A stretch of DNA of 64,000 nucleotides from DTFZ01 sp050260375 (lineage in GTDB: Bacteria > Bacillota > Clostridia > Christensenellales > SZUA-584). Location: positions 130,698 to 194,697 of the forward strand of contig JBLNCA010000006.1 of assembly GCA_050260375.1 (NCBI GenBank), in the 5' to 3' direction. The position numbers were made by a program, and so were the translations under genes. Shown here one piece after another: positions 41,615 to 50,526 of the stretch; the first letter of the stretch is position 1, and the number at the start of each line of letters is the position of its first letter. Under the pieces are notes generated by a model. That model was not told where the DNA came from. It saw only the letters and a program-made list of their open reading frames with translations, and did no database searches.

Positions 41615-43693
41615 TTACGCTTCTTCGGCTTCCTTTTTCGCCGCTTCTATAACTTTTTCAGCGAGGTTGGCCGGCATCTCTTCGTAGCGCTCAAACGTCA
41701 TTGTAAACGAGCCTCTCGCGTGGGACATCGACCGCAAATCCGTTGCGTATTTGAATATTTCGGCGAGCGGTACTTCCGCCGAAACCTCCTGATTGCCGCC
41801 TACGGGATTCATGCCGAGTATCCTGCCGCGGCGCCTGTTGATATCGCCTATTATGTCTCCCATATATTCGTCGGGTATCGTCACTACAAGCTTGTATATC
41901 GGCTCTAAAAGCACCGGGTTAGCTTCCGAACAGCCTTTTTTATATGCAAGGCTCGCCGCTATTTTGAACGCCATTTCCGACGAGTCAACCGGATGGTACG
42001 ATCCGTCGTACAGCGTAGCGCGAAAATTAACCATAGGATAACCCGCGAGCACGCCCTTTGTCATAGCTTCGCGCAGGCCCTTTTCCACTGCCGGTATGTA
42101 CTGCCGCGGAACAACGCCGCCGACTATCTTGTCAACGAACTCAAAGGTTTCGGTCGAATCATACAACGGCTCGAATTCTATCCAGACATCCCCGAACTGG
42201 CCGTGGCCGCCCGACTGCTTCTTATGCCTGCCCTGCGCCTGCACCTTTTTCTTTATCGTTTCGCGGTAAGGAATCTTCGGGTCTGAAAGCTGAGCTTCCA
42301 CGCCGAACTTGTTCTGCAGTTTCTTGCAGATTACCTCGAGGTGAAGCTCCCCTAAGCCGCTTACAAGCGTATCGGACGTTTCAAGCGACTTAACGACCTT
42401 GAACGAGGGGTCTTCCTCCTCAAGCCTGTGCAGCCCGGCGAATACCTTCTCCTCTTCGCCCTGCTTCTTTGCGGTCACCGCAAGGGATATCGCCGGCTCG
42501 GGGAACACCACGTCCGGGAAAATGACGGACTTGCCTTCGTCGCACAGCGTTCCGCCCGTGTCCGTGTTCTGCAGCTTCGCAATCGCTCCGATATCGCCCG
42601 CCGTGAGCTTATCAACGCTTATCTGCTTCTTGCCGCTCATTATGTAAAGCTGGCCGAACTTCTCGCTCTTGTCGGTATTGCCGTTCTTTATTGCCTGGCC
42701 TGCCGCAAGCTCGCCGCCCAGCACCTTGAATATTGAAAGCTTGCCCACAAACGGGTCCGTTACCGTCTTATATACCTGCGCCGCAAAAGGCTTTGACGGG
42801 TCGGCGTTATATACTATCTCCTCGCCCTTCGAAGTTTTGCCTTTAACGCTTACTATAGCGTCGGGAGACGGCATATACGATACGATGTTATCAAGCAGCA
42901 GCGATACTCCCGCGGCCTGAACGGCGGAACCTATAAACACAGGCACTACGTCGCCAGAGGCTATGCCGACTTTGAGCCCCTTTATAATATCGTCTTTTGA
43001 AAGCTCTTCGCCCTCAAAATACTTCTCCATAAGCTTTTCGTCGTTTTCGGCGGCGTTTTCTATTATAGCGTCCCTTATAGACTTTGCTTTATCCGCAAGG
43101 TCCGCAGGTATCTCGGCTTCCTTTAATTTTTTGCCGTCGAACAAGTAAGCCTTCATTTCCACAACGTCAACTACGCCCTTAAAGTTAAGCCCCTGGCCTA
43201 TGGGCAGCTGCATCACTGTTATATGCGTGGTGTATTTTTCTTTGAGGCTGTCGACAACCTTGTCAAAATCCACGTGCTCCTTATCCATCTGGTTGATAAA
43301 GAACGCCTTTGCCTTCTTATGCGCAACGCACGAATCCCAGGCCTTTTCAGCGCCTACGGTTAAGCCGCTCAAGCCGTTAACGAGTATAAGGGCGCTGTCG
43401 GCAAGATAATACCCCGAAGTCGCGTCGCCTAAAAAGTCGAAGTATCCGGGCGTATCGATTATATTTATTTTGACTCCCTTCCATTCAACGGGAGCTAATG
43501 AGGAGCTTATCGAAATGTGCCGCTTTATCTCCTCCGGGTCATAGTCCATTACGGTGTTTCCGTCTTCGGTCCGTCCCTGTCTGTCGATGGCGCCGCTTAA
43601 AAAAAGCATTGCTTCTGCGAGCGTTGTCTTTCCTTCACCTCCATGGCCCACAAGTGCAATGTTTCTTAATTCGCCTGTCTTGTAATACTTCAT
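41615..43693 (-). CDS. Elongation factor G-like GTPase
   Basis: A 692-residue five-domain EF-G paralogue. G1 is GHGGEGKTTL instead of GHxDHGKTT, G3 is DTPGYFDF instead of DTPGHVDF and G4 is NQMD instead of NKMD, so it belongs to the divergent EF-G-like branch common in Clostridia, not the main FusA. Domain IV (SGGHGQFGDVWIEFEPL) and domain V are intact. It may act on ribosomes in a special condition; unproven. GGAGGG before ATG 43693 fixes the start. Confidence 0.9.
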   Translation of the reverse strand: MKYYKTGELRNIALVGHGGEGKTTLAEAMLFLSGAIDRQGRTEDGNTVMDYDPEEIKRHISISSSLAPVEWKGVKINIIDTPGYFDFLGDATSGYYLADSALILVNGLSGLTVGAEKAWDSCVAHKKAKAFFINQMDKEHVDFDKVVDSLKEKYTTHITVMQLPIGQGLNFKGVVDVVEMKAYLFDGKKLKEAEIPADLADKAKSIRDAIIENAAENDEKLMEKYFEGEELSKDDIIKGLKVGIASGDVVPVFIGSAVQAAGVSLLLDNIVSYMPSPDAIVSVKGKTSKGEEIVYNADPSKPFAAQVYKTVTDPFVGKLSIFKVLGGELAAGQAIKNGNTDKSEKFGQLYIMSGKKQISVDKLTAGDIGAIAKLQNTDTGGTLCDEGKSVIFPDVVFPEPAISLAVTAKKQGEEEKVFAGLHRLEEEDPSFKVVKSLETSDTLVSGLGELHLEVICKKLQNKFGVEAQLSDPKIPYRETIKKKVQAQGRHKKQSGGHGQFGDVWIEFEPLYDSTETFEFVDKIVGGVVPRQYIPAVEKGLREAMTKGVLAGYPMVNFRATLYDGSYHPVDSSEMAFKIAASLAYKKGCSEANPVLLEPIYKLVVTIPDEYMGDIIGDINRRRGRILGMNPVGGNQEVSAEVPLAEIFKYATDLRSMSHARGSFTMTFERYEEMPANLAEKVIEAAKKEAEEA

Positions 43694-43926
43694 TATTCCC
43701 TCCACGATTACTACCAGTATGATGAAAACGTTACTGATCTCATAATTAAATCAATTCTAACAGAAAGGCATTAAAAAATAAATAGATTTTTAACTTTGAT
43801 ATAGCATTAACAAAAAATCTGTGTAATAATGACATAAACGGCTTTATGGGAAGAATTATGCCGGATTGTAATCCCTTAAGCCGGCGTTAAATTTCAAGGG
43901 CAACTTTTAAGTCAAGGAGCGTGTTC

Positions 43927-44508
43927 ATGGAAGAGGAAAAGAAAAAACTGACCGATACGCAGCTGAGAATCGTTCAGGCAATAGCGGGCGTGCTGTGCGC
44001 GGCGGCGCTTATGGTTACTATAGCGCTGTCTTCTCAGCTTCAGGGCATACTGTCGTATGCTTTTCTTGTGATATTTCTTATCATAACGTTCGGCCGCAGA
44101 TGGGTTGAAAACAAATACATGATAAGGCTTAACTTTTTTAACCTTGTTCTTATTGACGGCATACTGGCGGGAATACTCATATTCGTCATTTCAATATTCA
44201 ACAACCCGACGGTAACAACCAGTATTTCCGAAACTGCGGAACTGCTGATAATAATAGGCATAGTACTTGTCATATTAGGGCTCGGCATTGTTTACCCGTA
44301 TTTAAGATACCGTAAGCGCCTGGAAAACGGTACCGTCATACCGATACGGATACCCGAAAAAACGGAAGAGGAAAAGGAAGCGGAAAGCAAGGCAAGCGCG
44401 GCGTCCGGCCCGTCTTCAATATACAAGCAGATGGCGGAGATGGCAAAAGAGCTGGAGGAAAAGGACGCTGCAAGCAAGCCCGCGGAAAACGACGGCGAAA
44501 ACCAATAG
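43927..44508 (+). CDS. Hypothetical four-helix membrane protein
   Basis: A 193-residue protein with predicted helices near 18-36, 42-57, 73-92 and 106-124, then a charged cytosolic tail rich in Glu, Lys, Ala and Ser (EKTEEEKEAESKASAASG). AAGGAG seven bases before ATG 43927 supports translation. I do not recognise the family. It is divergent from the EF-G-like gene and converges on the anti-sigma-like gene. Confidence 0.7.
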   Translation: MEEEKKKLTDTQLRIVQAIAGVLCAAALMVTIALSSQLQGILSYAFLVIFLIITFGRRWVENKYMIRLNFFNLVLIDGILAGILIFVISIFNNPTVTTSISETAELLIIIGIVLVILGLGIVYPYLRYRKRLENGTVIPIRIPEKTEEEKEAESKASAASGPSSIYKQMAEMAKELEEKDAASKPAENDGENQ

Positions 44509-44528
44509 TTAAAATCAAAGCATATGAA

Positions 44529-44550
44529 AACGCCCGCGGATGCGGGCGTT
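44529..44550. terminator. Shared terminator between converging genes
   Basis: AACGCCCGC, loop GGAT, GCGGGCGTT. The T tract is better on the minus strand (TTTTCAT), so it mainly ends the anti-sigma-like gene, but it lies between two converging genes and may serve both. Confidence 0.7.
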
Positions 44551-44561
44551 GCTGATATCGC

Positions 44562-45293
44562 TTATTTCTCAAATACGAATTCGACCGCGCTTCCTTCGGC
44601 AAGCTCGTCGGACGCAATGCCTGCGTTCTCGAGTATAGCCTTAAGTTCGGTAAGGCTTCCTTCGGGTATGACAAACAAAACGCTGCTGTCGTCCTCCTGC
44701 TCGGGCAAAATGTCGTACTTATCAAAAAACGCATAGAGAGCTTCGCGGAAGTCTTCCGATTCTTCGGAGGGTATTGCTATTGACGCCCCGTATGCTTTAC
44801 CTGTCTCTTTCCTTACCGCGCTGCTGTCCTGCATCGCACTGCCGCGCGCTTCCTCTTCGGGCGCAGATGACGCGGCGGGCGCGGCAGCCATCTCGGGCGC
44901 TTCGGCAGGGGCGCTGTCGGCAGACATAAACTCCCGAGCCATCGGCTCTTCAAAATCCGCCGAGCCGGTTGCTCCGTCGAGGGTATTGTTGGGTAAAATG
45001 CCGGAAGAGAAAACGACTATAAGCACCAAAGCGGCGGCGAGCGCCGCTGAAGCGTATGCAAACACGGGTATCCTGCGCTTTTTTGCTTTTCTGATAGCGC
45101 CGAGCGCAAGACCCGCCGGAGGTTCAAGCTCGTCCATATTCGAAAGAGCTTTCTTCAGCGCAAGCGTTTTATCAAACTCTTTTTTGCAATGGTCGCAAGA
45201 ACGGATATGTTCAAAAAGCCGCTGCGTATCGGCATCGCCCAGCATGCCGTCTACATGCAGGTTTATATATTCAATTGCGGTTTGACAATCCAT
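44562..45293 (-). CDS. Anti-sigma-factor-like protein with zinc-finger motif
   Basis: A 243-residue single-pass membrane protein. The cytosolic N-terminus has the ZAS motif HIRSCDHC (HxxxCxxC), a helix follows at about 77-97 (AYASAALAAALVLIVVFSSG), then an Ala/Glu/Ser-rich linker and an external domain. Such proteins hold an ECF sigma factor until a signal arrives, but no sigma gene is adjacent. Start uncertain (45293 or 45305); the promoter leaves room for either. Confidence 0.75.
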   Translation of the reverse strand: MDCQTAIEYINLHVDGMLGDADTQRLFEHIRSCDHCKKEFDKTLALKKALSNMDELEPPAGLALGAIRKAKKRRIPVFAYASAALAAALVLIVVFSSGILPNNTLDGATGSADFEEPMAREFMSADSAPAEAPEMAAAPAASSAPEEEARGSAMQDSSAVRKETGKAYGASIAIPSEESEDFREALYAFFDKYDILPEQEDDSSVLFVIPEGSLTELKAILENAGIASDELAEGSAVEFVFEK

Positions 45294-45321
45294 GACCACC
45301 CACATCCCAATAATATATCAT

Positions 45322-45350
45322 ATAATCTGCTTACCACTTTGACGTGTCAA
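45322..45350 (-). promoter_or_regulatory. Promoter of the anti-sigma-like gene with -35 palindrome
   Basis: -35 TTGACA (45350-45345), 17 bp, -10 GATTAT (45327-45322). The inverted repeat TTTGAC/GTCAAA (45338-45351) covers the -35, suggesting an operator. Confidence 0.55.
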
Positions 45351-45494
45351 ACGGCAATAAAGTTCCAAATTCAATCATTCTTTTTGAAAAAATATATATC
45401 AAACCCTTGCTTACTACAATAAAAAAGTTGGAAACGGATTTTAAGCATTAATATGAATACTTGCTGAAAAGCTGATAAGGGACGCTATATAATG

Positions 45495-46100
45495 TTACGC
45501 CGTTTCTATATCGAGCGCCGAGGTTAATTCATAAATGCGCTTTACGCTTTCCGGCGTCATGTCCGATAAAAGCCAGCGCTCGGCGTATTCTTTCGGTACA
45601 ATAAGCGGCATACGGTGGTGTATTTCCTGCATTTGCGCGTTTGCTGCCGCAGTGAGTATTACGAACCTATTCCTCTTCTCCCCCGCCGTGAAAAAATAGC
45701 CGTAAAGGCCTGCAAGGTAGAAAAAGCTTTCACCTTGAGGCCTTATTATATGCTTTATTTTGCGTTTGCCGTCGCTTTTCCACTCGTAAAAGCCTGTGCA
45801 CGGAATAAGGCACTTTCTTTCCGGCACGCTTTGCCTGAAAATGTTTATATTGAATACCGTCTCGCTGCGCGCGTTTATAATAAGCTGCTTCGACTGCGCT
45901 TTAGGGAATCCCCACGACATAATGCCGGCCTCGCAGCAGCCCTTTACCTGGGCCAGCACGGCGGCGCTGTCGCCCGGGAAAACCTCGCCAGTTTTTATGC
46001 TTTGAGCGGCGTCTTCACCCAAACGCGACGCGATATCCTCGATTATGCTGCGCGCCTCGAAAATGTCCTTTATATCGTCAAAAGCATATCTCCCGCACAT
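45495..46100 (-). CDS. SRAP-domain abasic-site-processing protein (YedK/HMCES family)
   Basis: A 201-residue SRAP protein. Catalytic Cys2 (MCGRYAF), the INARSETV loop, the TGFYEWK segment and the IHHRMPLI histidines are intact. The family crosslinks to abasic sites in single-stranded DNA and protects them. It is 28 bp after nrdJ, so it is probably co-expressed with deoxynucleotide synthesis. Confidence 0.93.
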   Translation of the reverse strand: MCGRYAFDDIKDIFEARSIIEDIASRLGEDAAQSIKTGEVFPGDSAAVLAQVKGCCEAGIMSWGFPKAQSKQLIINARSETVFNINIFRQSVPERKCLIPCTGFYEWKSDGKRKIKHIIRPQGESFFYLAGLYGYFFTAGEKRNRFVILTAAANAQMQEIHHRMPLIVPKEYAERWLLSDMTPESVKRIYELTSALDIETA

Positions 46101-46128
46101 GCCGCAATCTCCCGCAAAGCTCGCCGCG

Positions 46129-48291
46129 TCAGCCGCACTTCGAGTAGCCGCACGAACGGCATACTACGCAGCCGCTCTCGTGCTCCATCTTTGAACCGCA
46201 CTCGGGGCACTTGCTACCGTTGGCCGCTGGTTTTTTACCCGCGCTATCTCCTCGCAGCTCCACGACGCGCTCCAGCACCCTGCCTATTGCGTCCGGGCAG
46301 GACAGCACCTTAAGGCCGTTCTGGCGCAATGTGGAATGGCAGCGTATGCCGCGCAGCTGTTCTATGATACTCTGAACGTCAATCCCTGAGCGCAGCGCCA
46401 TGGAAACAAGCCTGCTCGTGGCTTCCGACTGGGACGGGCATCCGCCCGCTCTTCCCACGTTGGTGAACACCTCGCATATGCCCTTGCTGTCGTAATTTAC
46501 GGTTACATAGAGGTTGCCGCAGCCTATCTTTATCTTCTCCGTTATACCTCGCGTAATCTCCGGCCGCTCTCTCGGCATCAGCGTTTCGCTTTTCTCCTCG
46601 TCCTTGCCTACGCTCAGCACCTGCCCTGCCCTGCTGCCGTCCCTGTATATCGTGACGCCTTTAAGCCCCAATCCGTACGCAAGATCGTAGACGGCCTTAA
46701 CGTCTTCCACCTTGGCGCTGCGAGGAAAGTTAACCGTCTTGGAGACCGCGTTGTCGGTGTGGCGCTGGAACATGCTCTGCATCCTTATGTGATATTCGGG
46801 CGATATATCGTGCGCGGTGACAAACACAGAAGCTACGTCCTCGGGTATGCCCTTTATGCCGCGCAGCGTGCCTTTCTGCGCTATGTCGCGCATGAGCTCT
46901 TCGCTGTAAAAGCCGCGCTGTTTGGCTACGGTTTCGAAGTACGGGTGCACCTCCAACAGCTTGTCGTTGTCCATTACGTTCCTGACATAGGATATCGCAA
47001 ATACCGGCTCTATGCCGCTGGAAGCGCCTGCGATAATGGATATCGTACCTGTGGGCGCGATAGTCGTAACCGTAGCGTTGCGCATATACTTTATGCCGCG
47101 GCTTTTATATACGCTTTCTTCAAAGCAGGGGAAGCTGCCGCGCTTCTCGCCCAGTTCCTCTGACGCCTTGGCAGCCTGCTCTTTTATGAACGACATTACT
47201 TTATCCGCCGTGTCCAACGCCTGCTCGGAGTTATAAGGTATGCCCAGCTTGTAAAGCATGTCCGCAAAGCCCATAACGCCAAGGCCTATCTTTCTCATCC
47301 GCTTTGTGGTCTCGTCGATTATTGCGAGCGGGTATCTGTTCACGTCTATTACGTTGTCCAGGAAATGCACGGCGGTCTTTACCGTATGGCCCAGGCCGTC
47401 GTAGTCGATGCTGCCGTCCTTAACGAACTCATTTAAGTTGACAGAGCCTAAGTTGCAGCTCTCGTAAGGCAGCAGCGGCTGTTCGCCGCAAGGATTAGTG
47501 CTCTCTATCTCGCCCGCGGAAGGCACAGGGTTGTCCGCGTTTATCCTGTCGAGGAACACTATTCCGGGCTCGCCGTTGCGCCACGCCATCTCCACTATAG
47601 TCTCATATACGTGCCGCGCGTCAAGCTTTTCGGTGACTTTGCGCGTAGCGGGGTCTATAAGCTCGTACTTGCTCCCCGATATTACGGCTTTCATGAAAGC
47701 CTCGGTAAGCCCTACGCTTATATTGAAATTTGTAAGCTGCCCGGGATCGCTCTTGCAGGATATGAATTCCATTATATCCGGATGGTCGACGCGCAGTATG
47801 CCCATATTGGCTCCGCGCCTCGTGCCGCCCTGCTTTACGGCTTCGGTGGAAGCGTTGAAAACCTTCATAAAGCTGACTGGGCCGCTCGCCACCCCGCCCG
47901 TAGAGTTTACCGACGCGCCTTTCGGCCGTATGCGCGAAAATGAAAAGCCGGTGCCTCCGCCGCTCTTGTGTATCATTGCTGCGTTCTTCAGCGTGTCGAA
48001 TATGCCTTCCATGCTGTCTTCTATAGGCAGCACAAAGCACGCCGAAAGCTGGCCAAGCTCGCGCCCCGCGTTCATCAGCGTTGGCGAATTGGGTAAAAAC
48101 TTAAGGGACGACATAAGTTCATAAAACTCCTCTTCGGTTTTACGCGCGTCGCCGCCGTAATTTTCGTCCGCCGCCGCTATCGCGTGAGCTACGCGCCGTA
48201 TCATGTCCTCCGGCTTTTCACAGACGCCGTTAGCGTCTTTCTTAAGATACCGCCTCTCAAGCACGAGCTTCGCATTTTCAGAAAGCACCAT
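46129..48291 (-). CDS. nrdJ: Adenosylcobalamin-dependent (class II) ribonucleotide reductase
   Basis: A 720-residue class II reductase that makes deoxynucleotides with B12 and no oxygen requirement. Active-site features are NPCGEQPLLPYESCNLGS, the N-terminal LPNSPTLMNAG and the C-terminal zinc ribbon CPECGSKMEHESGCVVCRSCGYSKCG-type cysteines that accept reductant. ATG 48291 follows GAAGGTG; the longer frame upstream covers the promoter and NrdR boxes. It should be repressed by NrdR. Confidence 0.97.
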   Translation of the reverse strand: MVLSENAKLVLERRYLKKDANGVCEKPEDMIRRVAHAIAAADENYGGDARKTEEEFYELMSSLKFLPNSPTLMNAGRELGQLSACFVLPIEDSMEGIFDTLKNAAMIHKSGGGTGFSFSRIRPKGASVNSTGGVASGPVSFMKVFNASTEAVKQGGTRRGANMGILRVDHPDIMEFISCKSDPGQLTNFNISVGLTEAFMKAVISGSKYELIDPATRKVTEKLDARHVYETIVEMAWRNGEPGIVFLDRINADNPVPSAGEIESTNPCGEQPLLPYESCNLGSVNLNEFVKDGSIDYDGLGHTVKTAVHFLDNVIDVNRYPLAIIDETTKRMRKIGLGVMGFADMLYKLGIPYNSEQALDTADKVMSFIKEQAAKASEELGEKRGSFPCFEESVYKSRGIKYMRNATVTTIAPTGTISIIAGASSGIEPVFAISYVRNVMDNDKLLEVHPYFETVAKQRGFYSEELMRDIAQKGTLRGIKGIPEDVASVFVTAHDISPEYHIRMQSMFQRHTDNAVSKTVNFPRSAKVEDVKAVYDLAYGLGLKGVTIYRDGSRAGQVLSVGKDEEKSETLMPRERPEITRGITEKIKIGCGNLYVTVNYDSKGICEVFTNVGRAGGCPSQSEATSRLVSMALRSGIDVQSIIEQLRGIRCHSTLRQNGLKVLSCPDAIGRVLERVVELRGDSAGKKPAANGSKCPECGSKMEHESGCVVCRSCGYSKCG

Positions 48292-48306
48292 AATATCACC
48301 TTCGCA

Positions 48307-48360
48307 AACAATATAATGTGGTTGGATATATATAATAATACAATATGTTGTTAAAAGCAA
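48307..48360 (-). promoter_or_regulatory. nrdJ promoter with tandem NrdR boxes
   Basis: -35 TTGCTT (48360-48355), 17 bp, -10 TATTAT (48337-48332). Two NrdR-box-like sites, ACAATATAATGTGG from 48308 and ACAATATGTTGTTA from 48340, are 32 bp apart (three helical turns), the standard NrdR spacing. One fills the promoter spacer and the other lies just after the transcription start. Confidence 0.85.
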
Positions 48361-48378
48361 GAGATAAATTAAGCGTAT

Positions 48379-49164
48379 TTAAGGGGTGTAATTCTCAAAA
48401 AGCTCACGGAATTTGCTTATCTGACCTTCGCCGGACGAGTAGAACTCCACAGTGCCCTGCCCGCTTTTCGCACAGCGCAGCCCGTTTTCGACGAGTATAC
48501 GGCGAAGCTGCGCCGCCGTGCCTTCCTTGCCGTCGAATACGCTGCAATCGGTGGAATATGCTTTGTCTATATAGCTTTTTATTTTATTGCTGATAAAAGA
48601 ATAGTGCGTGCAGCCGATTACTACAGCATCTATCTTCTCGTCTTTAATATGGGAAAGGCGCTTCGAGAGATATTCGTGTATCTCGCTCTCGCTGGTATGC
48701 GCGCTCTCTATCATCTCCACGAGCCCGTTGCAGCCGACGTTTATCGTACAGTCTTTTGCATTGAGCCTGTCAAGCAGGCTTAAGTACCGCTGCTGCGTTA
48801 CGGTTGCGGAAGTCGCAAGCACCAGTACTTTTCCGCCCTTCAGCGCGCCGAGCGCGGGCTTTACCGCGGGCTCCATGCTGATTACGGGTATGTTGAACTC
48901 GTCGCGCATGCGCTTTACCGCCGCGCTGGTTGCCGTGTTGCACGCTATGACTATGGCTTTTACGCCCTTATCAAAAAGAAAACGCCCCGCAGCGAGCGAC
49001 AGGGATTTTATCTCGTCCTCCGACTTTTCCCCGTATGGAGCGTTGGCATTGTCTCCGTAATATATGTAATCCTCATCGGGCATCAGCTTATACGCCGTTT
49101 TCAGCACGCTTATACCGCCTACGCCGGAATCGAAAAAACCAACAGGCCTGCAGTTATCGGACAT
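48379..49164 (-). CDS. murI: Glutamate racemase
   Basis: A 261-residue cofactor-independent racemase that makes D-glutamate for peptidoglycan. The catalytic cysteines are in IACNTATS (about residue 75) and IGCTHYS (about 184), with FFDSGVGGISVL at the start. ATG 49164 lies five bases after GGGAG. It is a single gene with its own promoter. Confidence 0.96.
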   Translation of the reverse strand: MSDNCRPVGFFDSGVGGISVLKTAYKLMPDEDYIYYGDNANAPYGEKSEDEIKSLSLAAGRFLFDKGVKAIVIACNTATSAAVKRMRDEFNIPVISMEPAVKPALGALKGGKVLVLATSATVTQQRYLSLLDRLNAKDCTINVGCNGLVEMIESAHTSESEIHEYLSKRLSHIKDEKIDAVVIGCTHYSFISNKIKSYIDKAYSTDCSVFDGKEGTAAQLRRILVENGLRCAKSGQGTVEFYSSGEGQISKFRELFENYTP

Positions 49165-49192
49165 TTTTTCTCCCAATACGATTTGTTGTCTA

Positions 49193-49222
49193 ATTATACC
49201 TTAAAGGGAGGCTTTTTTTCAA
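49193..49222 (-). promoter_or_regulatory. murI promoter
   Basis: -35 TTGAAA (49222-49217), 18 bp, -10 TATAAT (49198-49193), ~30 bp before the murI ATG. Confidence 0.75.
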
Positions 49223-49278
49223 CTCCGATTGCGGCGCCGCGGCAGCCGCCGTCTGCCCGAGTCGGCAAAAGCCGTATT

Positions 49279-50409
49279 TTAAGGGCCGCTAATCTCGATA
49301 ACGCGGCTTATAGCTTGCGCAACGTACTTGGTTGAGTTTATCGCCTGCTGAAGCGAATTGGCGTTGTGCCCCACCTCAATGAGCAGGCACATGTCGGACA
49401 CCTGCTGATTGTACCTGCCCGTCTTTACGCGTATCGGGCGGGTGAAGCCTTCTTTTATGTTTTCCAGTTCGTTAGTTATGGCAAGCGCCAGCTTGTAGTT
49501 GGACTCAAAGTAGGGCTTCCCGTCGAAACCGACTCCCGTGTAGCCCTTGCCCGTTCCTACGACGAACATAACCCTCGTGCATTCTTCGCCGTTTATTGTT
49601 ACATAATCCTTTTCGTTCTTTCCTGAGTCCCTGTGAACGTCTATGTATACCTTGAGCCCGGGATACTGCGCTGCGTATTTCTTCATAGTTTCCAGTGACT
49701 TTGAATATGCGGATTTTAAGCCTTCGCTCATATGGTCCGTTACGTCGTGCAGAACCGTATAACCGTATTCTTCAAGCGCCGCTTTTAACGCGTCTCCTAC
49801 TGCCGCGACCGAATTAAACTGGTCCTTTGTGTACCACTTCCCCGCTTCGATATACTCGGCGCCCAGTATCTGCCGGTACGCCTCTTCCATATGCGTATGG
49901 TAAATGAGTATCTGCGGCCCCCCTGCACCCACATAGAAAGACTTCGGCTCTTTGGAGTATTTTATTATCTCCATCTTTATTTCGTCAGTCGCAATGTTGA
50001 AGTCTATCTCCGTATTAACAAGGCCGTTCTGCGGCTCAACCGGCTCGGCTTTTTCCACGTCTACGCCGTAAATAATTGGCATCTCCTGTGAAAGTATAAA
50101 CTTTATGGCGTCTATGTTCGCATATGCTTCGTCCGAGCCAGAAGCGCCGGGTTGGTCAACGGCGCCGTACGCGAGAATATTGTCCGCCTTATTCGTATTG
50201 GCCGCGCGCGACAAAAAAAAGACCGACAATACCAGCATAACCAGTATGGCCGCATAAAGGGCAATACGGGGTCCCCGGCAAGCTGTTAAGCTTGACGGGG
50301 TGTAAATATTTGTATTTTGGCTTCGCTTCAGCGGATACCTTTTAAATACGGGGTCCCCAAAAAGTCGCGAGGCTTTTTGGGGTGTGTATCGTTTGTATGT
50401 ATACATCAT
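49279..50409 (-). CDS. spoIIP: Stage II sporulation protein P with repeat-derived N-terminus
   Basis: A 376-residue SpoIIP, the amidase/endopeptidase that, with SpoIID and SpoIIM, clears septal peptidoglycan before engulfment. The enzymatic domain has IYHTHMEEAYR, DVHRDSG and LLIEVGHNANS. A membrane helix lies at about 50-69. Residues 8-21 (YTPQKASRLFGDPV) and 36-49 (YTPSSLTACRGPRI) are translated palindromic elements, so most of the cytosolic N-terminus is repeat-derived. GGAGCG precedes the ATG pair at 50409/50406. Followed in the usual order by gpr upstream. Confidence 0.95.
   Translation of the reverse strand: MMYTYKRYTPQKASRLFGDPVFKRYPLKRSQNTNIYTPSSLTACRGPRIALYAAILVMLVLSVFFLSRAANTNKADNILAYGAVDQPGASGSDEAYANIDAIKFILSQEMPIIYGVDVEKAEPVEPQNGLVNTEIDFNIATDEIKMEIIKYSKEPKSFYVGAGGPQILIYHTHMEEAYRQILGAEYIEAGKWYTKDQFNSVAAVGDALKAALEEYGYTVLHDVTDHMSEGLKSAYSKSLETMKKYAAQYPGLKVYIDVHRDSGKNEKDYVTINGEECTRVMFVVGTGKGYTGVGFDGKPYFESNYKLALAITNELENIKEGFTRPIRVKTGRYNQQVSDMCLLIEVGHNANSLQQAINSTKYVAQAISRVIEISGP
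50265..50304. repeat. Palindromic element copy 4, inside spoIIP
   Basis: TACGGGGT flank, stem CCCCGGCAAGCT/AGCTTGACGGGG with one mismatch, TGTA flank. The stem differs from the A5/T5 type but remains paired. Read as YTPSSLTACRGPRI in SpoIIP. Confidence 0.85.
50347..50388. repeat. Palindromic element copy 5, inside spoIIP
   Basis: TACGGGGT, CCCCAAAAAG, TCGCGAGG, CTTTTTGGGG, TGTGTA. Read in frame as YTPQKASRLFGDPV near the SpoIIP N-terminus. Confidence 0.93.
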
Positions 50410-50461
50410 ATTTTCGCTCCTTAAAAAAATCTATGCGGAGCCGTGATGATGTATACATACA
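50394..50461 (-). promoter_or_regulatory. Inverted repeat flanking the spoIIP ribosome site
   Basis: A perfect 16 bp inverted repeat (TGTATGTATACATCAT at 50394-50409 and its complement at 50446-50461) encloses a 36-base loop holding GGAGCG. The ATG codons of spoIIP lie in the stem, so the mRNA could fold over its own start; each arm is itself nearly palindromic, so an operator pair is also possible. Confidence 0.5.
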
Positions 50462-50526
50462 TAGCGCGGCGAAGCTTGCCGTCCTGAAAGCCTTTAGTAT
50501 TTTAAGGATGGCGTCGCCTTAAAAAA

